Of a stretch of 64,000 nt of DNA, positions 26,085 to 35,200 are shown in pieces. A model generated the notes under the pieces. It saw only the letters and a program-made list of their open reading frames with translations, had not been told where the DNA came from and made no database searches. Within the stretch, counting starts at the first letter, position 1, and each line of letters begins with the position of its first letter. The translations under genes and the position numbers were made by a program. The DNA comes from Curtobacterium flaccumfaciens (GTDB taxonomy: Bacteria; Actinomycetota; Actinomycetes; Actinomycetales; Microbacteriaceae): NCBI RefSeq assembly GCF_013359815.1, contig NZ_JABMCF010000041.1:62001-126000 (forward strand). Direction: 5' to 3'.

Positions 26085-27503
26085 ATGCCTGATGAACCAC
26101 AGCCGGGGCCGGACGACGACTTCCAGGAGATGCTGCGCAAGCTGCTCTCGGGCGAGGGGCAGATCGACCCGTCGCAGCTCGCCGGTGCCGCCGGTCTGCC
26201 GAACGACCCGGCCTCCGTGGCGAACCTGATGAGCCAGCTCCAGCGTGCCGCGCAGTCCGGCGGTGACGGCATCGACTTCTCGGCCACCGCCGAACGCGCC
26301 ACCGCGATCGCTCGGGACGGCGGCCACCCCGTCGACCCGGCAACCTCGCAGGCGGCAGACCAGGCGTTCCAGGTCGCCGCGCTGTGGCTCGACGAGGTCA
26401 CGACGGTCGCCGAGCTGACCGCGACCCCGAGCCTCTACACGCGTGAGCAGTGGGCTAAGGCGACCGTCCCGGTGTGGACGCAGATCGCCGAGCCGGTGGC
26501 CTTCAGCATCGCCGATGCCCTGACCGAGGCGATCGACCAGCGTGCTCCCGAGCAGCTCAAGGCGATGCTCGGTGACGTCTCGAAGGCGATGCGCGGCATC
26601 GGCGGGGCACTGTTCGCGATCCAGCTCGGCCAGGTCGTCGGGCAGCTGTCGAAGGAGGTCGTCTCCGGCGGTGACGTCGGCGTGCCGCTCCTCGACGAGC
26701 AGGTCGCAGCGCTCCTGCCCCAGAACGTCGCCGAGTTCGCCGAGGGCCTCGACGTCTCCGAGGACGAGGTCCGCATCTACCTCGCGGTCCGCGAACTCGC
26801 CCACGCCCGGCTCTTCCGGTCGGCACGGTGGCTCCGCCTGCACATCATCTCGTCCATCACGGACTACGCGCGGGGCATCCACATCCCCTTCGACCGCGTC
26901 GAGGAACTCGCGGCCGACATCGACCCGACCAACCAGGAACAGCTGCGCGACGCACTCGCCTCGGGCGCCCTCATCCCGCCGCGGACCGCCGAGCAGGACG
27001 CCGCGCTCGCCCGGCTCGAGACGATGCTCGCACTCGTCGAGGGCTGGGTGGACACGGTCACCGCCGCGGCCACCGTCCGTCTCCCCAAGGCCGGAGCGAT
27101 CGCCGAGATGGTGCGCCGTCGCCGCGCGGCCGGCGGCCCGGCCGAGTCGGCGTTCGCCACACTCGTCGGCCTCGAGCTGCGACCGCGTCGCCTGCGTGAG
27201 GCCGCGGCGATGTGGCAGCGGGTGACCGACGAGCTCGGCGCCGAACAGCGTGACGCCCTCTGGTCGCACTTCGACCTGGTGCCGACCTCGGACGACGTCG
27301 ACGCCCCCGATGCCCTCGTCGCACGGCTGCGGAACCCCTCCCAGACGGACGAGGACGACGCGTTCGACAAGGCCCTCGAGGACCTGCTGAACGACTCGAC
27401 CGGTGCGCGTCCGCACGAGGACGAGTCCGGCCGCGTGGCCGACGACACCGAGGGCGGAGCGGGCGACGAGCCCGGGAACGACACGGGCGACCAGCCCCGC
27501 TGA
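26085..27503 (+). CDS. Zinc-dependent metalloprotease-like protein, DUF2342 family
   Basis: A 472-residue helical protein of the actinobacterial DUF2342 family, annotated as putative zinc metallopeptidase or hydrolase. The recognisable core is YLAVRELAHARLFRSARWL with Glu237 and His240 in the ExxH arrangement, followed by HIISSITDYARGI. The first 60 residues are Gln/Gly/Pro-rich and the last 60 acidic, both likely disordered. Start set by the leaderless-type -10. The E1-like gene follows after 60 bp on the same strand, the same order as Rv3195-Rv3196. Confidence 0.87.
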   Translation: MPDEPQPGPDDDFQEMLRKLLSGEGQIDPSQLAGAAGLPNDPASVANLMSQLQRAAQSGGDGIDFSATAERATAIARDGGHPVDPATSQAADQAFQVAALWLDEVTTVAELTATPSLYTREQWAKATVPVWTQIAEPVAFSIADALTEAIDQRAPEQLKAMLGDVSKAMRGIGGALFAIQLGQVVGQLSKEVVSGGDVGVPLLDEQVAALLPQNVAEFAEGLDVSEDEVRIYLAVRELAHARLFRSARWLRLHIISSITDYARGIHIPFDRVEELAADIDPTNQEQLRDALASGALIPPRTAEQDAALARLETMLALVEGWVDTVTAAATVRLPKAGAIAEMVRRRRAAGGPAESAFATLVGLELRPRRLREAAAMWQRVTDELGAEQRDALWSHFDLVPTSDDVDAPDALVARLRNPSQTDEDDAFDKALEDLLNDSTGARPHEDESGRVADDTEGGAGDEPGNDTGDQPR

Positions 27504-27563
27504 GTTCTCCACAGATCCCTCTTGTGACCCCACGCGTGCCGCACACTCCGGCAGCGTGGGGTC

Positions 27564-28421
27564 ATGGGCATCCGCATCGATCCGACGCTCGAGTTCGTCT
27601 GGCGTGACCCCGCCACGGTCCAGCTCGGGGTCGATCCTCCACGCGCCGTCGTCGCGGTGCCCACCACGGGGGAAGAACGGTTCCTCAACGGTCTGCGACG
27701 CGAGACCGGGCACGACGTGCTGGCAGGCCTGGCGGCCGCGTCGGGGTGCTCGCCGGAACGTGCTGCCGGTGTGCTCGGGGCCGCGTCGCCCGCGGTGGTC
27801 GAGGTCCTGCCCGAGCCGCTCGAACGCATCGAGGTGCACGGCGCCGGTGTCCTCGCCGACGCCGTGGCGACGTTCCTGTCCGGCGAGGGCGTGACGGTCA
27901 GCCGCACCACCGCGCCCGCCGGGGGGCCGATCGTGCTGCCCGAGCCCGAACCACGCCTGGCCGTGGTGGTGGCCGACCACGTCGTCGACCCGGCGCTCCG
28001 AGCCGCGTGGACCCGCCGGGGTGTGCCGCACCTGGCGGTCGTCGTCGGCGACGGACGCGTCCGTCTCGGGCCGTTCGTCGTGCCGGGAGCCGGGCCGTGC
28101 CTCCAGTGCGCTGAGTACGCACGCGTCGACGACGACCCGGCCTGGCCAGCCATCGCGGCCCAGGTGTGGGGGCGGCACCCGACACCGCTGTCACCGTGGC
28201 GGTCGGCGGCGGTGGCCGCCGCCACGACCCGGATGCTGCTGGAACGGCTCCCGCTCCGGACGCAACGAGCCGACCCCGACCAGCTCGTCTTCGAGCGCGA
28301 CGACCTGTCGGTCAGCCGTTCGCCGGTCCGGCCCCATCCGCGGTGCGCGTGCCGAGCACTGCCAGGAACCGACTCGGAGCCCGGGCTCCCCCACGAGTGG
28401 AGCCCTGTTGCGACCACGTGA
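27564..28421 (+). CDS. E1/cyclodehydratase-like (ocin-ThiF-like) protein with four zinc cysteines
   Basis: A 285-residue protein resembling the leader-binding, ThiF-like part of azoline cyclodehydratases. The N-terminal part (1-85) resembles a winged-helix region, HGAGVLADAVATFL (92-105) stands where the E1 nucleotide loop is expected, and GPFVVPGAGPCLQCAEY with DDDPAWP follows. Cys179, Cys182, Cys261 and Cys263 (CLQC and HPRCAC) form a likely zinc site. No YcaO or precursor peptide gene is nearby. Its last 110 bp overlap the convergent uvrD2 gene. The role is unknown. Confidence 0.75.
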   Translation: MGIRIDPTLEFVWRDPATVQLGVDPPRAVVAVPTTGEERFLNGLRRETGHDVLAGLAAASGCSPERAAGVLGAASPAVVEVLPEPLERIEVHGAGVLADAVATFLSGEGVTVSRTTAPAGGPIVLPEPEPRLAVVVADHVVDPALRAAWTRRGVPHLAVVVGDGRVRLGPFVVPGAGPCLQCAEYARVDDDPAWPAIAAQVWGRHPTPLSPWRSAAVAAATTRMLLERLPLRTQRADPDQLVFERDDLSVSRSPVRPHPRCACRALPGTDSEPGLPHEWSPVATT

Positions 28422-30078
28422 TCGTGACGGAACGGCGGGCGCGCGTCAGCCCGACGTAGAACAGGCGTCGTTCCTCGTCCACCTCGGTGTCGGTCGACGC
28501 GTGCGAGATCGGCAGGAGCCCCTCGGCGGCGCCGGCGATGACCACGTGCGGCCACTCCAGGCCCTTCGACGAGTGCAGCGTCGCGAGCGTGACGGCGTCG
28601 ACCTCGGGCTCGTGGTGCGTCGCCGCACGGTCCACCAGGTCCTGGGTGAACTGCTGCATCGTCGTGCCGGCGGGGGCGTCCTCGGCCAGGCCCATGATCG
28701 CCTGCAGCGCTTCCCACTGCTCGCGGACTGCGCCGGTGCCCTCCGGCGGCGTCTCCGTCCAGCCGCTGACCTGCAGCACCAGCCGGACCCGTCGGGTCAG
28801 CTCGTCGTCGGTCTGCCGGATCGCCTCGCCGCGCATGTGGTGGACGGCGAGCTTGACCTCCGGGCGGTTGAAGAACCGGGTCCCGCCCTGCACGCGGTAG
28901 GGGATGCCGTTCCGACCGAGCGCGGACTCGAGCGCGGCGGACTGCGCTCCGACGCGGAAGAGCACGGCGCAGTCCCCGTAGGACGCTCCGGCCCCGACGA
29001 GCTCGGCGATGCGCCGGGCGATGGTCTGTGCCTCGTCACCGTCGTGGACGCAGGCCAGCACGACCGGTTCCGGGCCCGGTTCCTGGCTCTGGGCCACCAG
29101 GTCGAGCGCGCCGGGCTGGCCGCGCATCAGCGCGTTGGCGGCGGACACGACCTCGCGGGTGGAGCGGTAGTTCCGCTCGAGGCGCAGGACCGACCCGCGC
29201 GGGAACTCCGACCCGAACCCGAGCAGGTAGTCGCTCGAGGCGCCGGCGAACGAGTAGATGGTCTGACTGGCGTCGCCGACGACGCACAGGTCGTCCCGGC
29301 CGCCCAGCCAGGCCCGCAGCAGGTCGTGCTGCACGGGCGAGACGTCCTGGTACTCGTCGACGACGAAGAACCGGTACTGCTGCCGCACGTACGACGCCAC
29401 GCGGGGCTCGGACTCGACCATGCCGAGGGTCGCCAGCAGGACGTCCTCGAAGTCCAGCTGCCGCCGGTCGTCCTTCAGCCGCTCGTACGCCTTCATCAGG
29501 TCGATGACCCGGCGCGGCGTGGTGTCGCGCGGCATCACCCGGTCGGCGGCGGCAGCCTCGTACTCGTCGAGCGAGAGCATCTGCACCTTGCGCCACTCGA
29601 CCTCGGCGGCCAGGTCGCGGAGCACCGGGGTGTCGACGTTCATGCCGACCGTGTCCGCGGCGTGGGCGATCATCCGCCCCTTGGACTCGACGATCTTGGG
29701 GGCGTGCCCGCCGACGGTGTCCGGCCAGAAGTAGCTGAGCTGCGCCATCGCGGCGGCGTGGAAGGTGCGCGCCTGGACCGTCCCGGCCCCGAGCGCGCGC
29801 AGGCGCGACCGCAGTTCGCCGGCGGCACGGGTCGTGAAGGTCAGCGCCAGGACGTGGTTCGGCGCGTAGGTCCCGGTGGCGACCCCGTACGCGATCCGGT
29901 GCGTGATCGCGCGGGTCTTGCCCGTCCCGGCGCCGGCGAGCACCGCGACCGGACCGAGCAGGGTGCGGGCGACCGTCCGCTGCTCGGCGTCGAGCGCGGC
30001 GAGCAGTTCGTCGGGCGACGGCGGCCGGGGTTCGACTGCCCCGGCACCCCTCGCACCGCGCGGACCGGTGACGCTCAC
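28312..30078 (-). CDS. uvrD2: UvrD2-type superfamily 1 DNA helicase, short form
   Basis: A 588-residue 3'-5' DNA helicase. Walker A GAGTGKT is at 49-55, then FFVVDEYQDVSP, VGDASQTIYSFAGAS, RLERNYRST, TLHSSKGLEW and the terminal PSRFL. Mycobacterial UvrD2 carries an additional tetracysteine segment and HRDC domain (about 700 residues); this protein ends right after the motor, so both are missing. The GTG at 30078 overlaps the nudC stop (GTGA). The 3' end overlaps the convergent E1-like gene by 110 bp. Confidence 0.92.
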   Translation of the reverse strand: MSVTGPRGARGAGAVEPRPPSPDELLAALDAEQRTVARTLLGPVAVLAGAGTGKTRAITHRIAYGVATGTYAPNHVLALTFTTRAAGELRSRLRALGAGTVQARTFHAAAMAQLSYFWPDTVGGHAPKIVESKGRMIAHAADTVGMNVDTPVLRDLAAEVEWRKVQMLSLDEYEAAAADRVMPRDTTPRRVIDLMKAYERLKDDRRQLDFEDVLLATLGMVESEPRVASYVRQQYRFFVVDEYQDVSPVQHDLLRAWLGGRDDLCVVGDASQTIYSFAGASSDYLLGFGSEFPRGSVLRLERNYRSTREVVSAANALMRGQPGALDLVAQSQEPGPEPVVLACVHDGDEAQTIARRIAELVGAGASYGDCAVLFRVGAQSAALESALGRNGIPYRVQGGTRFFNRPEVKLAVHHMRGEAIRQTDDELTRRVRLVLQVSGWTETPPEGTGAVREQWEALQAIMGLAEDAPAGTTMQQFTQDLVDRAATHHEPEVDAVTLATLHSSKGLEWPHVVIAGAAEGLLPISHASTDTEVDEERRLFYVGLTRARRSVTITWSQQGSTRGGARAPSRFLAVLGTRTADGAGPANG

Positions 30079-31010
30079 GGCAGGTCCAGCGGCCCGCCGT
30101 ACCACTCCTCGATGATGGCGCGGGCGATCGAGGTGCGTCCCGGCAGCAGCAGGGTGTCGCCGGCCCGCTCGCGGATCTCGTCGCGCGAGAACCACCGGAC
30201 GTCCAGGATCTCCACGCCGTCGGGTCGGGCGGTCGTCGGGTCGCCGCCGGCTGCGCGGGCACGGAAGCCCACCATCAGCGACGCCGGGAACGGCCACGGC
30301 TGCGAGCCGAGGTACTCGGGCTCCTCGACACGGACGCCGGACTCTTCCCAGACCTCGCGGCGGACGGCGTCCTCGAGCGACTCCCCCGGCTCGACGAACC
30401 CGGCCAGCAGCGAGTACCGATCGGCGTCCCACGCGGCGTTGGAACCGAGCAGGATCCGGTCGTCGGCGTCGACGACCCCGACGATGATCGCCGCGTCCGT
30501 GCGCGGGAAGAGGTCGTGCCCCTCGGGGTCGCGGCGAACCCATCCGCCGCTCACGACGGCTGTGGGTGAGCCGGTGCGCGGCGAGAAGCCGTGCACGGCG
30601 TGCCAGTTGGCCATCGCCACGGCTTCGACCGCCAGGCCCTGGTCGCGCGGCGAGAGCTCGGTGCCGAACATCCGGAGGCTCTGCCAGGCGTCGTCCTCGG
30701 GTTCGATGGCGGTGGCTGTCGCGCTGTCGATCAGGGCGGCGACGAAGCGGGTACCCGCCGGGGCATCGGCGGCGTCCGACACCGCGCGGCCGAGGTACAG
30801 GGTCACGGTGTCGACCGGGATCTCCGCCGCGGTCACGAAGCGCAGGGCGCCGTCGGCGTTCCGGAGCATCTCGGCACCACGCACCGGCAGGTACCGGGTG
30901 TGCTCGTCCTCGCGCAGGACACGCTCGACGTCGTCGGTCGTGCGGAACTCGGCGTCGCGGTCGAGTTCGTTGCGGGAGAGCGGGAGCCGGGCGGCGAACT
31001 CGACGGTCAC
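30075..31010 (-). CDS. nudC: NudC-like NADH pyrophosphatase without zinc-ribbon cysteines
   Basis: A 311-residue Nudix hydrolase that cleaves NADH and, in related enzymes, removes NAD caps from RNA. The Nudix box spans Gly204-Val226 (GFVEPGESLEDA, RREVWEESGV) and the NudC-specific SQPWPFPAS follows. The zinc ribbon between residues 142 and 170 has lost its cysteines: Ser143, Thr146 and Asp161 occupy the places of Cys. Upstream of and coupled to uvrD2 (GTGA overlap). GTG start after GAGGAG; divergent from the phosphotransferase-like gene. Confidence 0.9.
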   Translation of the reverse strand: MTVEFAARLPLSRNELDRDAEFRTTDDVERVLREDEHTRYLPVRGAEMLRNADGALRFVTAAEIPVDTVTLYLGRAVSDAADAPAGTRFVAALIDSATATAIEPEDDAWQSLRMFGTELSPRDQGLAVEAVAMANWHAVHGFSPRTGSPTAVVSGGWVRRDPEGHDLFPRTDAAIIVGVVDADDRILLGSNAAWDADRYSLLAGFVEPGESLEDAVRREVWEESGVRVEEPEYLGSQPWPFPASLMVGFRARAAGGDPTTARPDGVEILDVRWFSRDEIRERAGDTLLLPGRTSIARAIIEEWYGGPLDLP

Positions 31011-31113
31011 GGCGGGAGAGCTCCTCGGATCGGGTGCGGACGTGCAGGAGACGTGCGGTGGGCGTGCGGGCCGCCGAACAGCGTGGCGTGCAGCCGTGCA
31101 CGCGTCACGCGCC

Positions 31114-31119
31114 TACCCT
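31114..31119 (+). promoter_or_regulatory. Leaderless -10 hexamer of the phosphotransferase-like gene
   Basis: TACCCT, 7 nt before the ATG at 31127. Confidence 0.5.
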
Positions 31120-31126
31120 GAGGGGC

Positions 31127-32125
31127 ATGGCGGGATCCCAGTTCACTCTAGCCGCGTTGGCGACGACGGCCGTTCCAGGTCTCCTTGTCACGGGCACGCG
31201 CACGCTCGGCTCGGCCGCGGCCGGCGACTACGAGTCGGCGCTCCTCCGCGACGCCGACGGTGCCGAGATCGTCATCCGCCGCCCCCGAAACCAGCGCGCC
31301 GAGGCGCGGCAGTCGGCCGACCTCGTCGCCATCCGCGCGCTGAGCGCCGGCATCCGCACACGCCTGCCGTTCGGCGTCGCCGAGTACCGCGGCCAGGCGC
31401 CGATCGGGTCGACGCGCGCCATCGTCACGACGCGGCTGGTCGGGGCCCACCCGACCCTCGCGTCGCTCGTCGAACGCCCCGACCTCGCCACCAGCGTCGG
31501 CCGTGCCGTCGCCTCGATCCACCAGCTGCCGACGAGCTTCGTCTCCGACGCCGGCCTGCCGTCGCTCACGCCGTTCGAGGTGCTCCGGTCCGCCGTCTCG
31601 GTGATGGACCGCGCCGTGGCGACCAAGCTCGTCCCCGCCGCGCTCGTCGAACGCTGGGAGGGTGCCGCCCGCGACCAGCAGCTCTGGCAGTTCACGCCGA
31701 CCGTCGTGCACGGTTCGCTCGGCACAGGCGCCCTGCTCGTGGACGGCGACGCGGTGACCGGGATCCTCGACTGGGGCGAGCTGCGGCTCGGTGACCCGGC
31801 GAAGGACCTCGCCTGGGTGCTCGCCGGCCGCCGCGACGCCTTCGACACCGTCCTCAGCGCCTACGAGGCGAACGGCGGCGGGCGTGACCGACAGCTCGCG
31901 CAGCGTGCACGCGTGCACCACGAACTCGAGACGGCGCACTGGCTGCTGCACGGCGTCCAGGCGAAGAGCACCGAGGTCGTCGATGACGCCGTCGCGATGA
32001 TGCACCGCCTGGTCGATGCGGTGCACGCCCCGAGTGCGGAACCGCTGCAGTCCGTGTCACCGGAGACGATGGAGATCGGCGAGGTGGAGCAGCTGCTGTC
32101 CTCCACCGAACGCCGCCACGGCTGA
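31127..32125 (+). CDS. APH-fold phosphotransferase-like protein, probable pseudokinase
   Basis: A 332-residue protein with the aminoglycoside/macrolide phosphotransferase fold. The metal-binding ILDWGELRLGDPAKDLAWVL (Asp215) is conserved, but the catalytic loop, normally H-G-D-x-x-x-x-N, reads HGSLGTGA (195-202), so the base Asp is Ser197 and the Asn is Ala202. An N-terminal lobe with EIVIRRPRN could still bind nucleotide. It lies between nudC-uvrD2 and adnAB. It is unlikely to be a resistance enzyme; a regulatory or structural role is more likely (inference). Confidence 0.82.
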   Translation: MAGSQFTLAALATTAVPGLLVTGTRTLGSAAAGDYESALLRDADGAEIVIRRPRNQRAEARQSADLVAIRALSAGIRTRLPFGVAEYRGQAPIGSTRAIVTTRLVGAHPTLASLVERPDLATSVGRAVASIHQLPTSFVSDAGLPSLTPFEVLRSAVSVMDRAVATKLVPAALVERWEGAARDQQLWQFTPTVVHGSLGTGALLVDGDAVTGILDWGELRLGDPAKDLAWVLAGRRDAFDTVLSAYEANGGGRDRQLAQRARVHHELETAHWLLHGVQAKSTEVVDDAVAMMHRLVDAVHAPSAEPLQSVSPETMEIGEVEQLLSSTERRHG

Positions 32126-32131
32126 CGCTTC

Positions 32132-32182
32132 GTGAGCAGGAATGGTCGGGTCGCTGCGGCGCACCCGACCATTTCTACTCAC
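32132..32182. repeat. Palindrome family A, copy 2
   Basis: Arms 32132-32151 and 32163-32182 pair at 18 of 20 positions; the left arm GTGAGCAGGAATGGTCGGGT differs by one base from the copy at 6433. As there, it lies between convergent genes and is followed by a family B hairpin. Confidence 0.8.
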
Positions 32183-32213
32183 CAACGTGCGGCAGGAGTC
32201 GTGGACGCGACCG

Positions 32214-32260
32214 CCTGGAGGCCCGGCGCGGGTCCGGCGGACCGGCACCGGGCCTCCAGG
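32214..32260. terminator. Family B hairpin before the adnB stop
   Basis: CCTGGAGGCCCGG (32214-32226) pairs with CCGGGCCTCCAGG (32248-32260), with a second GTCCG/CGGAC stem inside. It lies 38 bp beyond the adnB stop, at a convergent junction. Confidence 0.75.
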
Positions 32261-32297
32261 GCGGAGCACGACACGAACGCAGCGCGGCCGCAGGACG

Positions 32298-35200
32298 TCA
32301 GCCGATGGCCTCGGACCACGCACGCTCGAGTCCGGCGCGGTCGAGCAGCTCGGTCGGACGGACCTCCAAGTCGTCGGCGACGAAGTAGAACACCGCGTCG
32401 ACCTGGTCGAGCGGTCGCCCGGTGAACTCGGCGTAGGCGACGCGGTACAACGCGAGCTGCAGGGTTCGGCGGGCCAGGTCGTCCGCCCCCGACGGCGCCT
32501 TGCCCGTCTTCCAGTCGACCACCTCGGCGCGCCCGTCGATCTCGTACACGGCGTCGAGCTTGCAGACCACGCTGTGGCCGAGGAACGGGATGTGGATCTC
32601 GCGCTCGACCTCGATCGGCGTCAGCCCCGCCCACCGTGAGCCGGCGAACGTCGCCTGGAAGTCCGCGAGTCGACGGGCGTCGTCGTCGGTGACCACGGCG
32701 TCCGGCGACGAATCGGCGAGGTCGTCGGCATCGAGGTCGAGCTCGCCGTCCCACACGTCGAGGGTCTCGAGCGCGCCGCCGCTCCGTGCCCGCTGTTCCA
32801 CCCACTGGTGGAACAGCGTGCCGAGCCGGGTGGCGCGGTACGGGCGCTCCGGCATCGGCCGGCGGAGCCGCTCGGCCACGGAGTCGGGTTCGGTCAGGTA
32901 GTCCTTGAAGCCCGACGCCGGGACACGGTGCGGGACGGCGACCGCGTGCTTCGCGTTCCGGGTGGCATGCCGTTCAGCGAGCAGCAGGTCGATGTCGGCA
33001 GCGAAGCGCCCCGCAGCGCCGGGGTTCGCGTTCCGCACCCGCTCGGCGGCGGCCAGGACCCGCGGTGCACGCTGTCCGAACGGCACGTGCGGCCAGGTCT
33101 GGGTCGCGCCGCTCTCCCCCATCGGGTTCTCGTCGTGCACCGTCGTCTCCGGGATCGCCGCACCGTCGATGACGCCGGCGTCCACCAGGTCGCGCAGGTA
33201 GCGGCTCGGCTCGGTGGGTCGGACCCCGCCGGCCCAGAACGAGCCGGACACAAGCAGGTCGTGCTTGGCACGGGTCAGCGCGACGTAGGTCAGCCGGCGT
33301 TCCTCGTCCTCGTTGCGGGCCTTCACCTGTTCCTTGAAGGCGTCGATCGCCGTGGTGACGTCCTTCTGGGTCTCCTGCCCGCGCCATGCGAGTCGCGGCA
33401 GCTCGGCGGCGTCCCCGCGGAACTCGTACGGCAGCCGGCCGAACCCGAGCCAACCGGACGAGCCCTCCTGCGGACGCGCCGGCAGGCCGCCCTCGACCAT
33501 CCGGGGCACCGCGACGGCGTCCCACTCCAGCCCCTTGGACCCGTGGATCGTCAGGATCTGCACGGTGCCGGCCTCGGGCTCCTCGGAACGCGGGCCCATG
33601 TCGTCACGCCGGGCGGCGGCGTCGATCCACCCGAGGAACGAACCGAGGTCGGCCCGGTCGTCGGTCGACACGAAACCGGCGAGCTCGTCGATGAAGGCGT
33701 CGAGGTACGCGCCGCTGCCCTGTTCGTGCGCGGCGACCTCGATGTCGAGTCGCATCTCCTGCACGACGAGCGTCACGAAGTCGACCAGGTCGCTCCCCGC
33801 GCGTGAGCGGAGCATCGCAAGCTGCCCGCCGAGCGCACGCATCCGGCTGCGACCCGCGGGGGTGATGCCCTCGAGCGCGCCGTGCTCGTCGGGTGCGGTC
33901 GCGACGAAGTCGAGGGCGTCGACGATCGACCCGTGCTCCCCGGCAGCCACCGAGGCACGGAAGGCCGCGGTCAGGTCGTCATCGAGGCGCTGCTGGGTGT
34001 GGTCGCGCTGGAACAGCCACCGGGCGAGCTGGTGCAGGGCGACGATGTCCGCCGCCCCGACCCGCCACCGTGCACCCGCGAGCAGCCGGAGCAGGTCGTT
34101 TCCGGCCGCCGGGTCGTGCAGCACCCGCAGGCACGCCACCAGGTCGACGATCTCCGGACGCTGGAGCAGTCCGCCGGTGCCGAGCACGTGGTAGGGCACC
34201 CCACGGGCACCGAGCGCCGCCGTGAACGCCGCGAGGTCCTTCCGGGCCCGCAGCAGCAGCGCCATCGAGCCCGCCGGGTTCTGCCTGCGGTGGTCCTGGA
34301 ACCACGCCGCGACCTCGTCGGCCTCTTCCGGCAGGGTCTCGGGGAACACCACCCGCACGGTGCCGGCGTCCGCACCTGGCCGCGGGGAGAGTCGTTCGAC
34401 GTCGACCTCGGACGCCTCGGACAGCGGTGACACGATCGCGTTCGCCCCCGCGAGCACGTCCACCGGGTTCCGCCAGCTGGTCGACAGCGCGAAGGTGACG
34501 GGTTCGGCCACGCCGGGTTCGTCGCCGCCGAAGTCGCGCGGGAACCGGGCGAGGTTCGCGGCACTCGCACCGCGGAACCCGTAGATCGACTGGTGCGGAT
34601 CGCCGACCGCCATCACCGAGTGCCCGCGGAACAGCCGGGCGAGGAACCGGGTCTGCACCACCGAGGTGTCCTGGTACTCGTCGAGGAGCACCACCCCGTA
34701 CCGGCTCCGCAGGTCCGTCACGACCCGCGGCGCCGACTCTGCCGCGGCGAGCGCGAGGGCGATCTGGTCGGAGAACTCCACGAACCCGCGGTCGACCTTC
34801 TGTCGTCGGAACTCGGCGACCAGGTCGGCCAGGGGTTCGAGGGCGCCGATCGCGGCGACCGCGTCGGTGATCGCCTTGTACGGCTTGCCGCGGTTGCCGG
34901 GGAGTTCGAGCAGCTCGGAGAACTCGATCGCGAACCGGCGCAGGTCCTCCGGCTCGACGAGGTGTTCCGAGGTGGCGCCGGCGAGCGCGACCACGGCTGC
35001 GGTCAGGGTGTCGACGTCGCGGTCGAGCCCGGCGAGCCGGTCGTCGCGGGCGGCCACCACCACCCGACGGGCGAGCTGCCAGGCCGAGGGCTCGGTCAGC
35101 ACCTGGGACTCGCCGTCACGCCCGACGAGCAGGGCGTTCTCGCGGAAGACCGCGTTGGCGAAGGCGTTGTACGTCGAGACGGTGGGTGCCTCGAAGGCGT

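Noticed and set aside
31127..32125. Antibiotic-resistance phosphotransferase
   Set aside because: The catalytic Asp and Asn are missing and the gene lies in a core block.
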